In this document: positions 14,479-30,014 of the stretch, piece after piece
How the letters are laid out: each line of letters starts with the position of its first letter
Numbering within the stretch: the stretch's first letter is position 1
Source: Smittium mucronatum
Lineage: Eukaryota; Kickxellomycota; Harpellomycetes; Harpellales; Legeriomycetaceae
DNA: 46,201 bases
Direction: 5' to 3'
NCBI GenBank assembly: GCA_001953115.1
Contig: LSSL01000204.1
Span: 1 to 46,201, forward strand
The notes under the pieces: model-generated
The model's database searches: none
Told to the model about the DNA's origin: nothing
Seen by the model: only the letters and a program-made list of their open reading frames with translations
Translations under genes and position numbers: made by a program

Positions 14479-14497
14479 GGGGTGGGGGGAGGATGGG
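14479..14497. repeat. G-rich cluster on + strand
   Basis: A G4, T, G6, A, G2, AT, G3 arrangement. It is close to, but not strictly, a canonical four-run quadruplex motif. It is the most G-dense patch in the desert. Confidence 0.85.
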
Positions 14498-17400
14498 CAG
14501 TTTGGCTTTTTAGTTTTTTGAAAGTACTTTCTAAGATAAAAATGGTTGGCTAAATCTGATTAAGGTTACTTTTTAAAAAAATCCTATTCACTATTTCATA
14601 CAGTAATTATCAATATCATTAAATGATGCTAAATTTTAATGAAATTTTGGATCATTATGAAGTATATTTAATTTCTATGATAGTAGCCATACATATATAT
14701 ATAATTTATTCAATAATTTATCGTTATTGATAGTAAATCAAATAAATACTTGACCAATAAATCCATTGGCTAAAGATAAAAAGCGAATTAAAAATCTATG
14801 TGTTTTTGCAATTATTTTCAAAAACCTAACTATTTTCGCTAGAAACCAATATTTTTATGAGGAATTGTGATAACAAAACAAAACAAAATTACAAAATACA
14901 GCTATAAAAACCTTGATATTTAGAATTAACTTCTTAATAAATTAAATTTTAATTATTTTCTTCAATTAATTCTAGGTTGAATAATAAAAAACTTAGATTT
15001 TAAAATTTTCACAATGATTGTATGTGAAATTTTTCATTCTCAATCATTTCCTGCTTATTCAGAATTTTCCTGTAAGTTTGTTTTTCAACCTATGATTTCA
15101 AAATATATATGTATTTAACTAATTTTTTTTGTTAAATTTTTAAATTCAAGGACTATTTATATTAAAAAATAATAATAACTTTATTATATATATTTTTCAG
15201 CAAAAACAGCAGTCTTGAATATAATTTTCAAAAAATTGGTTATTTCTGTCTTGAAAATAAGATTTTTATGTGCTTTAACGCGTATATTTCTCAAAAAAAA
15301 ATTAAAAAATAAAAGCCTTAAATTTTTTATCTGGGGTCATAAAAGTTTGAGGCATCAAATAGATTCCACTATAAATTCTAAAAATTCATTATAATTTGAT
15401 TTGGGTTTAGTTTTGCAAAAAGTAATATAGATATTTTGCGTTTTATATCATTGAAGATTTTTAAAATAACTTTATATATTTTCCAATAATTTAGATTAAT
15501 AGTTTATGTAAAAAGCTCCACATAAGATAGATACCTAATAGTAATCGCAGGCTAAAAAACAAACTTACGAAAAAGAGGAATTGACAAAAAACAAATTTAA
15601 TTTTCCTATTTTTACGTAAAATATATTTGAAGCTTTTAAACCTCCGGGTTTTTATTATTTATTATTATTTATTTTGATGAAAATAAGAAATTTTTTAATT
15701 TTTTTGAAATTAAATTATATTTAGAATTTTTTTTTATCGAATACAACAGTATTAATTTGGGTGTTTAATTTTAAATGATTTTTTTCATTTCATTTTAATA
15801 TAATTGTTATATTTTATTCTAACGAACATAATTGATAATCATTTAAAGTAAATGCACAAAAACCGAAACCTTGAACACTTTAATGTATACTTTAAGATCA
15901 ATACGGCCAAGATATATTACACATAATAATCAGAAATTGCCCAATTTTTAAGAAAAACATTTTAATATTTTAATATTTAGAGTCCTCTATAATATTTTTT
16001 AATATTTTTAGCAAAATTTATCTCAGAACTCAACAAAAATGAATAAAAAAACCAATAAATTTTTTTGAAAAAAATCTTACCCAAACATTCTCCACAACTA
16101 GGGGATTATTACCCACTATTTATTGGTTAAAATTTTTGAAAACATAAATTGATATTTATTTAAAAATAAAAAACAGGTTTTTTACTCAAATAAAAGTTTA
16201 TTTCTTTTTTTAGCATCAAATAATTTTTAAATTATAAGAAAATGTGCCTTATTCAAATTTTCATATATCCGTCAATTTTCACTTATTTATATTTAAGTGA
16301 ATAAGGATTAATATTTTATGCCTAATGTATATATATATATATTTATTCACGGATTTTTCATTTTATTCTTGTTATTTCTCAACATTTTTCCACAATATTT
16401 ATTTTGGTTTATCAAAAAGGTAATAAATTTTTTTTATCCCAACGTGAATAAATATTTTCTAGTTTAATATCTAAATAAAGGCTAATTTATTTTTATTTAA
16501 TAATATTAAAACTTATTTGATTATCTATTATCAATTACATGAAAAAAAATTAATGAAAAAAAATATATTGTGGGGTTTTTTAAAAAATATATAAATCAAA
16601 ATTTCGTTGATAACTTAATATTTTAAATAAAAAGCTCTTATTTTTCAAGATTTATCTTATATTTTTATGAAAAAAAGGTTAGAATTTTTATCAATATTAA
16701 ATTATTTTTATTATACTTTTGCTAGATAAATATGGATTTTTTATAAGATAATATTCATTAAGAAATTTATAATACTGTTTAAAAAGAAACATTTAAAGTT
16801 TAAATATCGATTTTTGTACAATACAATCACCCATTAAAAAACTATACCTTATAAAAAGTAAAATCTGTGGCATAATTAATGTTGATTTTTGTGATATTTA
16901 TTTTCTTTTTTTAAATTTTTTTGGTTAAATGGCACCCAAAATATTAATTTTAATTTTAATTTTTTAATATTTTCATCTAATTATATATATACAATTTTTT
17001 TTTTCAATTTTTTTATAAGAAAATTAGCATAAGTAGAGATATTATGTGAGGTAAAATTACATACAAGTAACAAATTATCGTTTATTCAAGAAATATAAAA
17101 GCTAAAACATAAATTTTCTATTGTTAATAAATTATTTTTAAAAAATATATAAGCTATTTAACTAAATAAGATAATAAGATAATAATTAATTAGAACCCGT
17201 TATAACTTTTGAAAAAATATATGCATAAAAAATAGGCTTACTAGAAATAGATAATATTTTAGAGTTTCTGAGAATTAAATTATAAGTATCACATTTCGTT
17301 TAAAAGGTTTATACAAAAAATTAGGATTTTTTTTATATATTATTTACAATACTAATTTCAAAACAGAAAGATTACTTTATGTGCAATTTCGAAAAATTCA

Positions 17401-19941
17401 ATTTAATTTAAATTCATTCGTAAAAACGAATATTTTCATTAAATTATTTTTTTAGTTATTTATTCATTAGGTTAACTATTATCATTCAAAAAATTTATAA
17501 ACCAAAAATTATATAATGATTTTTTTTATTTAATTTCCCAGAGTTTATAAAAATCTTGTTTAATTTTTTAATACTAAAATTCAAAAAACCAAAATTTTAT
17601 TATTTATTATTTCACTATTTTATAATTACCTCAATTTTATACCAAGAAACTGATTTTATTGATAAAAAAAAGAATTAGATTACCATATCTTATTTATTTG
17701 TATAAAAAAGCCTATATATTAAATATAGGAACTTTTTTTGCAATTATATTGACATGAAAGGTTATTTAAATTATAAATGGTACATTTTTAGATAATTAAA
17801 TCACAAATTAGTAATATTAATGACTATTTTATAATTTAATGAAACTAAATTAAAAAAAGCAATAAAAATTCCTGTAAAATAAATATTTATTTGTTATATT
17901 GATTTGAAAATTAGAAAATAATTTTTAGATCTTTGAAAATGAAAAAACGGATTAATTTAAAAATTACTAACATATTTTAGAGTGGCGGTTTTTGATTTAC
18001 TTAGTAGGAGCTATAATAAAAATATATATATTGATTTTTTTTAAATAAGGATTAAGTTGTTGTAAGAATCAATCTACTATATGTACATTTTATTTGTATT
18101 AAGAAGCTCGCCATCAGATTTTTTTTCTTCGAATTATTTCAGCTTTTCATACTAAAAGTTTCAGTATATTAATAAAATAAGTAGCATAATTTCTTCAAAA
18201 AAATTTATTTGAAATTATAATATCTCCATTAAAGAATTGTAAAATTCTATTACATTAAAGATCCGCAATATTAATGCTTTAAACTAAAAAAAACTATAAA
18301 TAAGATTTAGAAATATTTTTTCGTTGTTCTAATTAATCCAATTAAGATTGAATTAGAAAAATATTACTACAAACTGGTTGAAAATGATGCGGTTTTCATT
18401 ATAAGAACTAGAATAATAAGTTTCATTCAAAATAATTTTATTTTTTCAAAATATAATAACTTATTTTCATTTAAATTAAAAGGTAAAACATCGTTAAGAA
18501 ATGATAATATCAATAAATTCACTTTATTTAAGTTAAAATTAATAAGTAAAAGATGGACTCATGGTGGAATAGATAATTTCTTAAGCTAATCTGGGATATA
18601 AATCGGTTTTTTTAGATGTATAACTAATATTGGAAAAATTAAAAATCCAGCTTAAAATATAAATAAAAAATTATAATAACTCTCAATATTTTTTTAAAAG
18701 ATATTTGTTCGATTTAAAAAAAAAATGCTTAATTAAAAAAATTTAATTAAAAATCAACAAATATCATTTTTATATATATTAAATTTTCATTGTTAAATTT
18801 CTCTTTATTTTTATTATGAATATAATTTTGTCTGGATGAGACTAAAATAATATACAAATAATTATAATGTTAAAAATCAATTTTAGCATGCAAAAAAAAA
18901 AAGTTATAATATAATTTACCATTAGGGCTTATTTTGACGCTTTATATATTTATTTTTTGACTGTTTTCATAAATAAGTTTTAAGTTTTTAATTTTATTAA
19001 TTTAATATTTTATAAGATAGTAATAATAATAAAAAAACACCTAAATTAAAATTTATAAAAATTTATACAGATCTTAAATATTAAATTTCTTTATAATGAA
19101 TAAATATGTAGTTCTTATTGGCAATTTTAATTAATTTTTCATTAAAAAATATTTATATTTATATTAATATTAGGTGGATTAAATTTAAGATTTCAAAAAT
19201 TAATATAAAAAAGTTATTTTATAATTTTATAGATAAATTTTAAATAAAATCAATCAAAATCAATTTAAAATCGGTATTTATTCATTTTATCTTCAATTTT
19301 TTTAAAATTTTGGTATCTTATTAATTTTTTCGCACTTCTGATTATATGTTTATAAAATTGGATAGTTTAAAAAGCCTCAAAAATCCCAACCCACACGTTT
19401 TAATTTCTTTTTAGTAAAATTTATTATACTTTAACTTCAGGTAACTCTTATAATTCATAAGATTTATTAAAAAAGCTTTTGTGAAAAATAAAATCAGCAG
19501 GTGTTGAAAATAAATTTACTCCTTGCATATATAGTGTATTATTAAATTTAATAAATTTTGGAATTTCATGACACGAAGATTAGTGAATAAAAAAGCTTTC
19601 GATTTGCATTGTCAAAAAAAAAAGATATATACAGCGATTAGATAAATTTTTTTAGAAAATTTTGTTATTTTATTACAAAATGATGTTAAATCAACAAATA
19701 TATTTTCGGTGTCAATTTCAATCTTGTCTAAACACTTCTACCTCCTTTTTTTCAATTTTTTGTCAATCCGTTGATGTAATATCTTTTTTATTCTAAATAA
19801 AATTTCAGAAATTCGATAATTTGTCATTTTTTTATTTATTCTAAGAATCGTAATTAACTCTCCTAAATTTTCAGGATTTTTAACTATATAACATTATTAA
19901 ATGTATCCATTCAATATTTTTAGACGCTTATTAAATACTAT

Positions 19942-19949
19942 CCTCCCCC
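19942..19949. repeat. C-tract CCTCCCCC
   Basis: A short C-rich run in the AT desert, similar to the one at 4563-4572. Confidence 0.75.
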
Positions 19950-22900
19950 TTTAGTCCAATCATAATCTTTTTATTTCTGTTACGTACTAAGACCATATTT
20001 TTTGATCTATAAATTTATAAAAAATAAAAAGAAATAAAAATTTACGATAAGTATCAATTTGATAAAATAAAAGTCTAATTTTACATTTTAATGTTTTTTT
20101 ATTTTGATTGATCTTTTTTTTAATTCGTAAAAGTATAATAAAAAATCCTTGTAACTATCTGAGAAATAAATAATATTGGATAAAATCGAATTTTAAAATA
20201 AAAAAACCGCTTATTTAAAAAAAAATCTTCTTAAGGGTTTAAAATTTTTAATAATATTAAACCCGAGATTAAAGAAGATTACTATGTTTAAAAATTAAAA
20301 ATAAAAACAGTATCTATTTTTTTAAAATTAATATTTTAATATATACAATAAATTCCTGTTCTATTCAAGAAAATCAAAACGTTAAATCTCAAAAAAAAAA
20401 AAAATTAAATTAAAGAAATTTTTTTATTATTACTGGTAAAAAAAATTAATTTTATTCAACAATATTTTTTTAACTAATTTATATAAGTGTGTACTAGTAA
20501 TTTATTAACTTTTTCAGGATAAATTAAAAAAAATTGCAATTATATATGAGAGTAAAAAATTCGTAAAGACGAAAAATTGGTTTTAAAAAACATAAAATAT
20601 ATAGGACAAACGTAATAAAACATGATTTTCAACATATTAAATTATTGTGTAAAAAAAATTCATGAAAAAAATATTGCAGGAACGAGTTAAAGAGATTAAT
20701 AAAAAATAAAAAAACCCCTATTTCTAAAAAATAAAATCCATTTACTCTGTAATATCTGGAAATAAGAAAAAAATTATAAACTAATTTTGTTCCATATAAA
20801 TCTAAATTAATAGCTTTTCGCCCAAATGATGCCATATTTTATGAAGCTAAATTAATCTATATAAAAAAAAAAATCCAGAATAATATTAGCGTTTTAAAAT
20901 CAAACTTTTTAGCTATGATCAATAAATATCACATCTACTGTGAATAAATTCATCAATTTGGCAGAGAAAAATCTAATTATTATTCTGATTATTATTAAAA
21001 AATAATTATTAGTATAGTAAATCATAAAAAGATTAGATATGGGTTAAAATTAAAATTAAAATTTCTTCTCCTAAATCTATATTTTTTCAAAAAGAAGCTA
21101 GTATCTGAGGGTTTTAAGCATAAAGAGGTAAAAATAAATTTATTTACACTTGCTTAATTTTTTAATTATTTCATAGACTTAATAAATCAATTCATAGAAT
21201 AGCACTATTTCTATTACCGAATTATAGCCTATTTATGTAAAAAAAAATTAAAAGCTTGTATTTTTTTTCAAAAAATGTTTCGATTTTTTTATCCAATGGA
21301 TCATTCATTATATGAGAGCTTATAGAAGTCTTATTAGTTTTTAAAATTGAATGAATAAATATTAATAAATAATAAATAAAGTCGTTTATTTTTTTATAAA
21401 AATTGTCTAAAAATATTCAGCCTCACGTAATTCAAACACTTAAATAGTTTTTAATTATTGATTAAATTAAAGATGTAAAAACAATATATATCTAATAATA
21501 ATAATTTTATGTTTAATGTATGGCTTTTATTAATTTATCTAATCCTATTTTTAGTAATTTTTAGTAATTTTTAAAAAATAAAATTGGGAAAATTTTAAGT
21601 TATTTATGCAGTATTTTACAGTATTTAAATATTAATAATTCCTTTTATTATTTTTGTAGTATTTAATATGGTTTATTTAAAACTTAATTCATTTAAACTT
21701 AAATTTAGGGATTATTTTATTTATATTACATATTTGATATTTTCTTATTGAAAATTTAAAGAAAAATGATTTTATTTCACTTTTCAAAGATATAAAATCA
21801 ATTTACATATTGAAATTTAATTTATAAATATTAAAAATCGAAAAAAAAGGAACACTTAGATAAAACTCTTAGCACTTTTCGCTTATTATTTTAATCATTT
21901 TTTTTTAAATAATAATTTAAAAAATTTAAAAAAATTAAGATTTAAAGGTTTAGTTTGTATTTGATTCTATCTATTAATTTTCGTCTCTTTTTTATTTAAA
22001 GTTGAGATTTTTTAAAAATATCCCCAATGAGCTTAATTTTCAGCTTTTTAAAATAAAAAATTAAGTGACTTTGGTAATTTTAGAAAAAAAAGTTTTTTTT
22101 TATTTTTTTTACCTTAAAATGCCTTAATTAAGTGATAGCTTCATGTCTCCGGATTTTTTTAGAGAAGAACTAATAATCTTACTCATTTTTCTAAAATAAA
22201 AATCCAAACTCGATTTAATCAGTTAGAAGTAAAATATTAATAATTCTTTACTTGATTTTTCTTTTTTAGTGATAATAGATAATAAATATTGTATTTTCGA
22301 TTATTATTTATAAAATTTGGACTAATTTAAGTTAAAGTTTATAAAAATATATATTAAAAATTAAATTATAGATAATTGATGCATAAATAAGATAATTTGA
22401 TCTGATTTAATACCAAAAAATTAATATTATGCCATTTCAAAATAAAAAATATTTTTAAACGAATTTAAAAGACAAATAATTTTTTATTTTTAGTGATATA
22501 TATCAAAATGTATTTTAATAATCTATAATAATTTCTATATAAAATTTTGTTTAAGAAAAGCATAAAAAAATAACCTTTTATTTAAAAATATCATAAAGAT
22601 AATTAGATACTATGTCATATAAGTATTTTTTAAAAAAATAAGACTTAAAATCAAATTAAAATTGATTTATATTATTATGTTTAAATGTTTGCTTTTATAA
22701 ATTTAAATTTTTAATAAAAATTATTCTTAAAATTATTCATTGATATTAAATAAATAAAAGATCATAAATTAAGTAATATATGAAAAAAATAAAACTCGTT
22801 TTAAACTTCATACTTCATAATATTTTTTTTTTAAAATTTAACAAAACTTTATTTTATTAAAAATTGAAATTCTTTTAATTTTTTTTAATATTTGGTTTAA

Positions 22901-25292
22901 TTTATTCAAAAAAAAAAATAACTCTTATTTTATTTTTATTTTTATTTTTTCTAAACAAATTAACTAAGAATAATCAGATCAATATGATTATAATCAACAT
23001 TTTTTTAGCTTTTTATGCCTAAAATTTAAATGGCTATATTTTAATAATAATATTCTGTCAATTTTTTTTATTATGAAACTACCTCAATCTAGGCATATGG
23101 CGAATAAATTATTCGAAAAAAATAATACAGGGCTTATTTCGAATTTTCAGTGTTAATTTTTTTTTCATTGACTTAATTCTTCGAAGGGAGTTTATTAGGT
23201 AATTACACTCTATATTTAGAAATTATTTTCATATCTATATAAATGGCGCTTTTAACATTAAAATAGGCCTATAGTTTATTATCTAGAATTTTTTGAATGT
23301 AACTGAAATTTTAGGAAATTATAACGCTATTATGGAGTAGCATTAGTTAATAAGGAATAAATTTCAAATTTCTGAATAAAAAAACTTTTATTTTATTCGA
23401 AATATCTTCATATTATGACATACTGTTAATAAAAAAAAATTACAAAGTAAACTTAGATATTTTTATGATCAAACTATTTTCTAGAGATATTAGCTAAATT
23501 AATAGACATTATTGATTAAATTTATTGTTTTATTGGATGGAAAATTGATGCTAAAATTTTCAAATTAATATTGAGCTAAATTTGGGAAATTATTCAATGT
23601 AAGGGTGTCTCTATTATCATTATTTTCTCTCATTCAGGATGTTATTTTATAGTAAAACAGTTCTTAAAGCGGAACTGTAATTCCATTGAACATTTTCTTT
23701 AACCATTATATAGCCCATTATTTTCATCTCACTAATATCATTGAATAATAAAAATTTCAATTAGCCCAATTTTTTTTTTAAACAATAAGTCCCTTAAAAT
23801 TTTATTTAAAACTTTCAAGTAAAGAAACTTGATGAAATTTTTTGTATAATCAGTCCTGTTATGCCCAACTTATAATATATAAATTCCACTAAATTTAATA
23901 ATTTATAAGTATTTTATATTTAACTTTTTCTTCTAAATGTGTTTTAAGTGCCCTATTTGTCAAATTTATACAATTTTATCTGTTAATTTCTAAATTATAC
24001 GATTGTTTTTAATTTTTTGAATGTAAATAAAATCGATATAAATATTGTACATTAAAATTTAAAGAACTCACCTAATGGGAATAAATATTTAATTAAAGCC
24101 TCATTTTATTAAAATTTAAATATTCTCAAAATATATTCGACATATAATGGTTATAAACATTAATAATATTTTTTTTTATTATTACTTGAAAATAAGGACT
24201 CAAATAGCTAATATATTGATATATGTTTGGAAATTAACCCAGATAATAATAATTTTTCTTAAAAAACCCCTTAATTAAATCATTCTTAGAGTTATTTCGA
24301 AGTCGATATACCCATTAAAAACAATTAAAAGATTTTTTGAATAACCTATTCCGATATATTTTTTGTTGCTTTAATAGACCTCAACCACATATATATAATA
24401 TTTTTTCAAGATTAAAAGCAAAAAAATTGATTGAGTAAATTTCAGGAATAAATTAATCAATAAATTGAGTTTTTTTAATTTTGCTTATATGCAATTTACC
24501 ACTCTATTTAACACGATATAACTCAATAAAAAAAATAGAATATTTTATTAGTTTAACATGTTATACGAAGATAATTTCCTTGATGTATCAAATTCTATTC
24601 ACTGATTTTAAAATGGATAGTAATTTTCAATTTTTTTTATATTAATTAAATTTAAATATAATTTAAAATAAAAATTATATACAAAATACGGAAATCCATT
24701 ATTAAAATTTCGTTTAATATTTATTTTCATATTAAAAATTTTTTTTATAGATTTTTGAATTAAAACTAAATTGGCTGATGGAAAAAAATATTAGAATCTA
24801 TTAAATTATTTTCATATATTAGCGTTGAATTCAATTACTAATTATCAATTTTTTTCAAACTTTTATGGTTTCTTTACGTTTTATATTATTTAATTTTTTT
24901 TAGGCCGTGTTTTTTTCAAGCAATTATTAACGTAAAAAAAATTGATTTCAGCATTTAAAAATTAAATAAAAATATTTCTTAAAATACTACATTCAAAATG
25001 GAAAAAAAAATATTAAATATAAATTAAGATTTTTTTATTGATATAAAAAATTATATAGTACATAATAGCGTTTTATTTCAAATCTGAAGGAGCTATTTAT
25101 TATATTCTAAAAAGTATTTATTGTTTTTAAAAATGATACTAATACAAAAAATATTAAATTTATTTCATATAAAGTATTTTCATTCTCTTTTTGGGAAAAA
25201 AATTGGTTTATTAGGAAAATTTTGATTAGGTTTTTTAATAGTGAATATAGAATTGATTTTCGATAAACTCGGTAATCATTCATTATGAAATT

Positions 25293-25305
25293 GGGGAGGG
25301 GGGGG
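25293..25305. repeat. G-tract G4AG8
   Basis: Four G, one A and eight G, flanked by AT-rich DNA with T-runs just downstream. Confidence 0.9.
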
Positions 25306-28300
25306 TTGATATTTTTTTTTTTCTTTTTTAACTTAATTTAATTTTTTATATATATTAAACAAAAGTTGGAAAATTTTAAATATCAGTCATTTATTGAGAA
25401 ATATGATTAATATAGTTTTTTTGGAAATTATTGGTAATATAATCATGATTTGGAGTAAAAATAACAATAAAATAAAATAAAAACTCTTAGAAATGTTTTT
25501 ATTTTTATTTGACATCTGTAATATTTTTCCGATAAAGAAAATTACAATAAATATAGTTTTCAAAGTTTTCAACTGGATAAAAAAATATTATAATTCACCG
25601 AACACACTTATAAAGGCTTTTTAACTTTAAATTTGAAAAATCAAATTATATCTTAATATATATACCAAAATTCACCATATTACTTGTAAATTTCGGAAAA
25701 ATATTTGAATATTGGCTATTTTGTTATTGAAATTTTATTTTAATATTTTTATGGTGAAATTGTAAAATTTTCATCAATTATTTATATTGTTTATATTTTT
25801 TTTAAAAGAATGTAATCGTTAAAATTTTTCTGTGTGTTTTTATTAATTTTTCATAAATAAATATTTTAGAATTAAATGTTATGGATTTTTTTTTCTTGTA
25901 TATAATTTTTTTTTTACTTTTTTAGTTTATGCTTTAAATCTATTTCCAAATATTATTTTTTAAAAAAAAATTTAATTTATAAGGTAGGAAATATTTTTAT
26001 ATTTTTGAATATATGAGCTCATCATAATATTTTCACTTTTAATTGAAAAAAAAAGATAAATAATAAAAGAAACTTATGATTAAAGTTTATTTTACTAATA
26101 AAAAGTGAGAATAATTTTGATTTACTAAGTAAAATAATATATAGTGTTAAATATTCAGATCTGAATCAATAAAAAATTAATTAAATAGCAGTGAGAGGGA
26201 TTAAAAAAGTTTAATTTTTATAAATTCTTTTCAGGATAATAGCAAGTTTTTTCACTAAGTAAAAATATTTTCCTAAATTTGAAAAAAAGAGCTTTTTTTT
26301 ATTATTTTCCCCATATAAAAGTAAAAAAAAAATCAAAATGTATAATTTCTTTTAAATTATTTTAATTAAATTTAAATCTAATTATTAATGTTTTTTTCTC
26401 TTAAATTTATTTAGTAAAATTTTGATTATATAATAATTGATTATTTATAAAATTTTAATTCCAATTTCATGATATTTAGTTTATTATAAATCCTAAAAAA
26501 TGTATAGAAATGAAATAAACCCTAATAAATTGGATATATAATTCTAAAAATTCTTTTTATTATTTTTTACTTAAAATAATATTATTATTTTGTATTTATT
26601 TATTATGATTTAACATTTAAGTTACTAAGGACCCTAAATGTTGGATTTAAGACTTAAATTAACATAATTTTTATATTATTAAAAAATTAAAGATCAGGGA
26701 TATATATTTCGCAATTTTTTTTTTATAAAAGTTTCTCTTAATTAGTTAACTAATTAAATATACGAAAAAAATACAAGAAAAAAAGGAAATTTTTTATTTA
26801 TGATTATTGAATGTAATTTTTGCATATAATAATATATATATATCAGTTAGAATGAATTTTAAAACTAATAATATTATTCGAGCTATTTTTTAAAATAATT
26901 AATTTTAATTTATTTTTAAGATTTTTAAATGGGAAAAAATAAAAAAATAAATCAACTGAAATATTTTTTTTAAAAAAATTAATGCTTTAAAATTTTGTGG
27001 AATATCTAGATTTTATAATTATTTATTAAAGCTTTACCTATCATCTAGAATATATTTCAATTTTTATATTTTTACTAAATTTTTTATTGAAATTTTAATT
27101 GCATACTTGTATCATTAACTTATTTTTCTTTAGAAAAAAATTCCATAGCTGCCATCACATAATTATTGTAAATTTTAATTTAAAATGATTGAAAATAATC
27201 CAAAATAAAATCATAATTCGTATTATAATATATCAGTATTTAAATTGTGGTTATAATTGAAATTATATTTAATTAATTTTTTAAAAAAATGATATATATT
27301 TATATGAATAACATTCACTGATTTTATGTTGATTTTTTTAAAAAAAAATAATTGATAATTAGATAAAACGTTGGTGATTTTTTCAGGGAAAATTTCGAAA
27401 GATTCAAAATTTTACTATTAAATAATCTTTTTTTTTATTCAATTTGGAAAAAAAAAGGTTATTTTACATGAATTTAATCCAAAAATAAATTTTATATATA
27501 AAAATTAGCTCTTTACTAAATTAAAATTTTAATCTTAAAAATAATATGAAAAAAAATTAAACAGTTAGTGATATTTTCTTATATTTTTAGTTTAATAATG
27601 CTTTTTATTAATATTTTACAAAATATATCATAAATACACTAAAAAATTATCGAAAAATTTCCAATTCTTACTTTCAACAAAAAAATCACGAACTTTATTT
27701 TTATGATATTAGGATGATTATTAAAGACTAAAAATAAAACCTATACAACCAGTTTGATTTCATAAATAAATAACTTATTTATTTTATTTTTTACCATTCC
27801 AAATTTCAGAATTTGATAATGTGAATACTAATATTTTTTTCTAGTAAAAATCGATTTCGTTATTTGAAATCTCTTTTATTCGGATTTTTTTTTTTTTACT
27901 ATTAGAGCCTTATTTTTAGACTAAAAAACCAGAATTCCAACTTTAAACATCATTTTACTCGTAAATTTTAATTTTAATTTATCCAAAAATAAGTAATATT
28001 GTTATCTAAATTTATCATAAATTTATATTATTATATTACATAATATACTTATTGAATTTATTTATAATATTATTAAGCTAAATCCCTTAAAATTTTTTAT
28101 AAAAATAGTTCCATTTTTTAAAAATTTAATTTAATATATAAAAAAAAATCCAAAAATTTCACATATTTGTGAAAAAAATGTTATAAATTAATACTTGATT
28201 TACTCTATAAAATACCGTAAAATTTTATTTACACATTAAAATTCAAAAAATAAATAAAATCCCTTCAGCTACGTATATTTAGAAACTAAATATTAAATAT

Positions 28301-29486
28301 AATAAACAATGATAAATAAATTTTATTATTTTTTCTAAAAAATATATATATATATAGACTTTTAGAGCTTTTGATTGAATTTGGGTGATTTTTTTTTCAA
28401 ATTTGGTTTAAAAAGTAGGTATATTTAATGAAATTTAAAATTAATCTATCATAAAAACTATTAAAATTATAAAAAATTATTATTTATCTTATAAAAAAAC
28501 AACACAACTAATAGATTCAATATAATTCAATATAACATTCAATCAATGTTTTTTATAGTATTTTTAAAAAAAATGAATTATTTTTTTAATAACAAATTTA
28601 GTAATTTTTAATTAAATTGACTTTTTTATAAATTGAATTATAATTTTTTTTCATATTAAAAAATATTAAAGTAATAAAAAGTTATTTTCTTTGAATTTAT
28701 ACAAGTATAATTATTAATTTTATAAATCGGTTTTAAATTCCAAATTTTAATATTTACTAAAGTGATTTTTAAATTTAAAACAAAATTACCCTTTTTAGAA
28801 ACTATAATAATTAATTCAAATTATTTGTACAATTTTGCGTGTGTTTTTGATAAAATAATCAGCAAACCAATAAATTAAACTAAAAAAAAATGAAAGCTCC
28901 CATGTTTACTAATTTAATAATTTTTATTTATTTAAAGTTATTTAGCATCTAACAAAAATTAATATGAAATATAAACTAAAAATATTTCCTTCTGAGGTTT
29001 CAAATATAAATTTATGTTAAGGGTTTTTTTAATGTTTAAATGCGGATGATTTATTTTATTAAGCTATTTATCAAATGTTTTATTTTATTTAAACACTCTC
29101 AGGATGAGTCTTAATTTAAAAAAAATCGGAGTGGCTAAGAAATAGTCATTAATTAGAAATCTTCTAAAATAATTGTCTAATATTAAATATTCAATCAAAA
29201 GTTCATAAAAATATTATTATGATTGCAAATTTTGAAATAGGATGTGATATAAATAATTTCTTATAAAATTGATGATTTTTTTTTTATTTAATTTGTAATT
29301 TGAATAGATTTTGTATTAAAATGAATAAAAAAACTGATGATTTTTTAAATCGTACCTTTTATGCCTATTCGATACAAAGAGGTCGAATTTCCGAGATTTT
29401 TAAAAAAATTACAAAAAAGCATATTTTTAAAACCCAAAAAAAAATTCAATAAATTATGATACAGAAACTCAATATTATAAATTTTA

Positions 29487-29487
<1 letters not shown>

Positions 29488-29520
<33 letters not shown>
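29488..29520. repeat. (ATT)11 microsatellite
   Basis: Eleven perfect ATT units, the longest clean trinucleotide array seen in the window. Confidence 0.95.
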
Positions 29521-30007
29521 GGATTTCTTTCCCGATATTTTGGAAAATTTTATAATATATTCCAAATAATTTATAGATATATATTGGTTTAAATTTCATT
29601 TATTATATTATTTATGGTTTATGGTTTCTAATATAATTTCTGAAATTCAAAAATAAAAATATAAACTGGTTTCATTAAAGGATTATGGTTTTAGATCTCA
29701 CAGATTCAAGCAAATAAAATGGATGAATAATTTATAATCTTCATGGTTTTATAATTTTTGGAAGATTAAACACAAAAAAAAATCTTTTAATTTATATTTG
29801 ATTATTGCAAAAATTGATATAAAATAAATTATCAGATAATTTATAGCAAAAATTTATTATAGAGCTACATTTTGATGCTTTTTTATGTGTAAAATTCATA
29901 TTTAAAGTGTAATTTTAAAACATTAGCTAAATTTTGGGTAGTATTTTTACAATAAAATAAAAGTTTTTGTTCCGTTTAAATAAACAGATGATATATTTCG
30001 ATAAAAA

Positions 30008-30014
30008 CCCCCCC
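30008..30014. repeat. C7 run in AT desert
   Basis: Seven consecutive C between A-runs, the last clear member of the desert's G/C homopolymer set. Confidence 0.85.
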
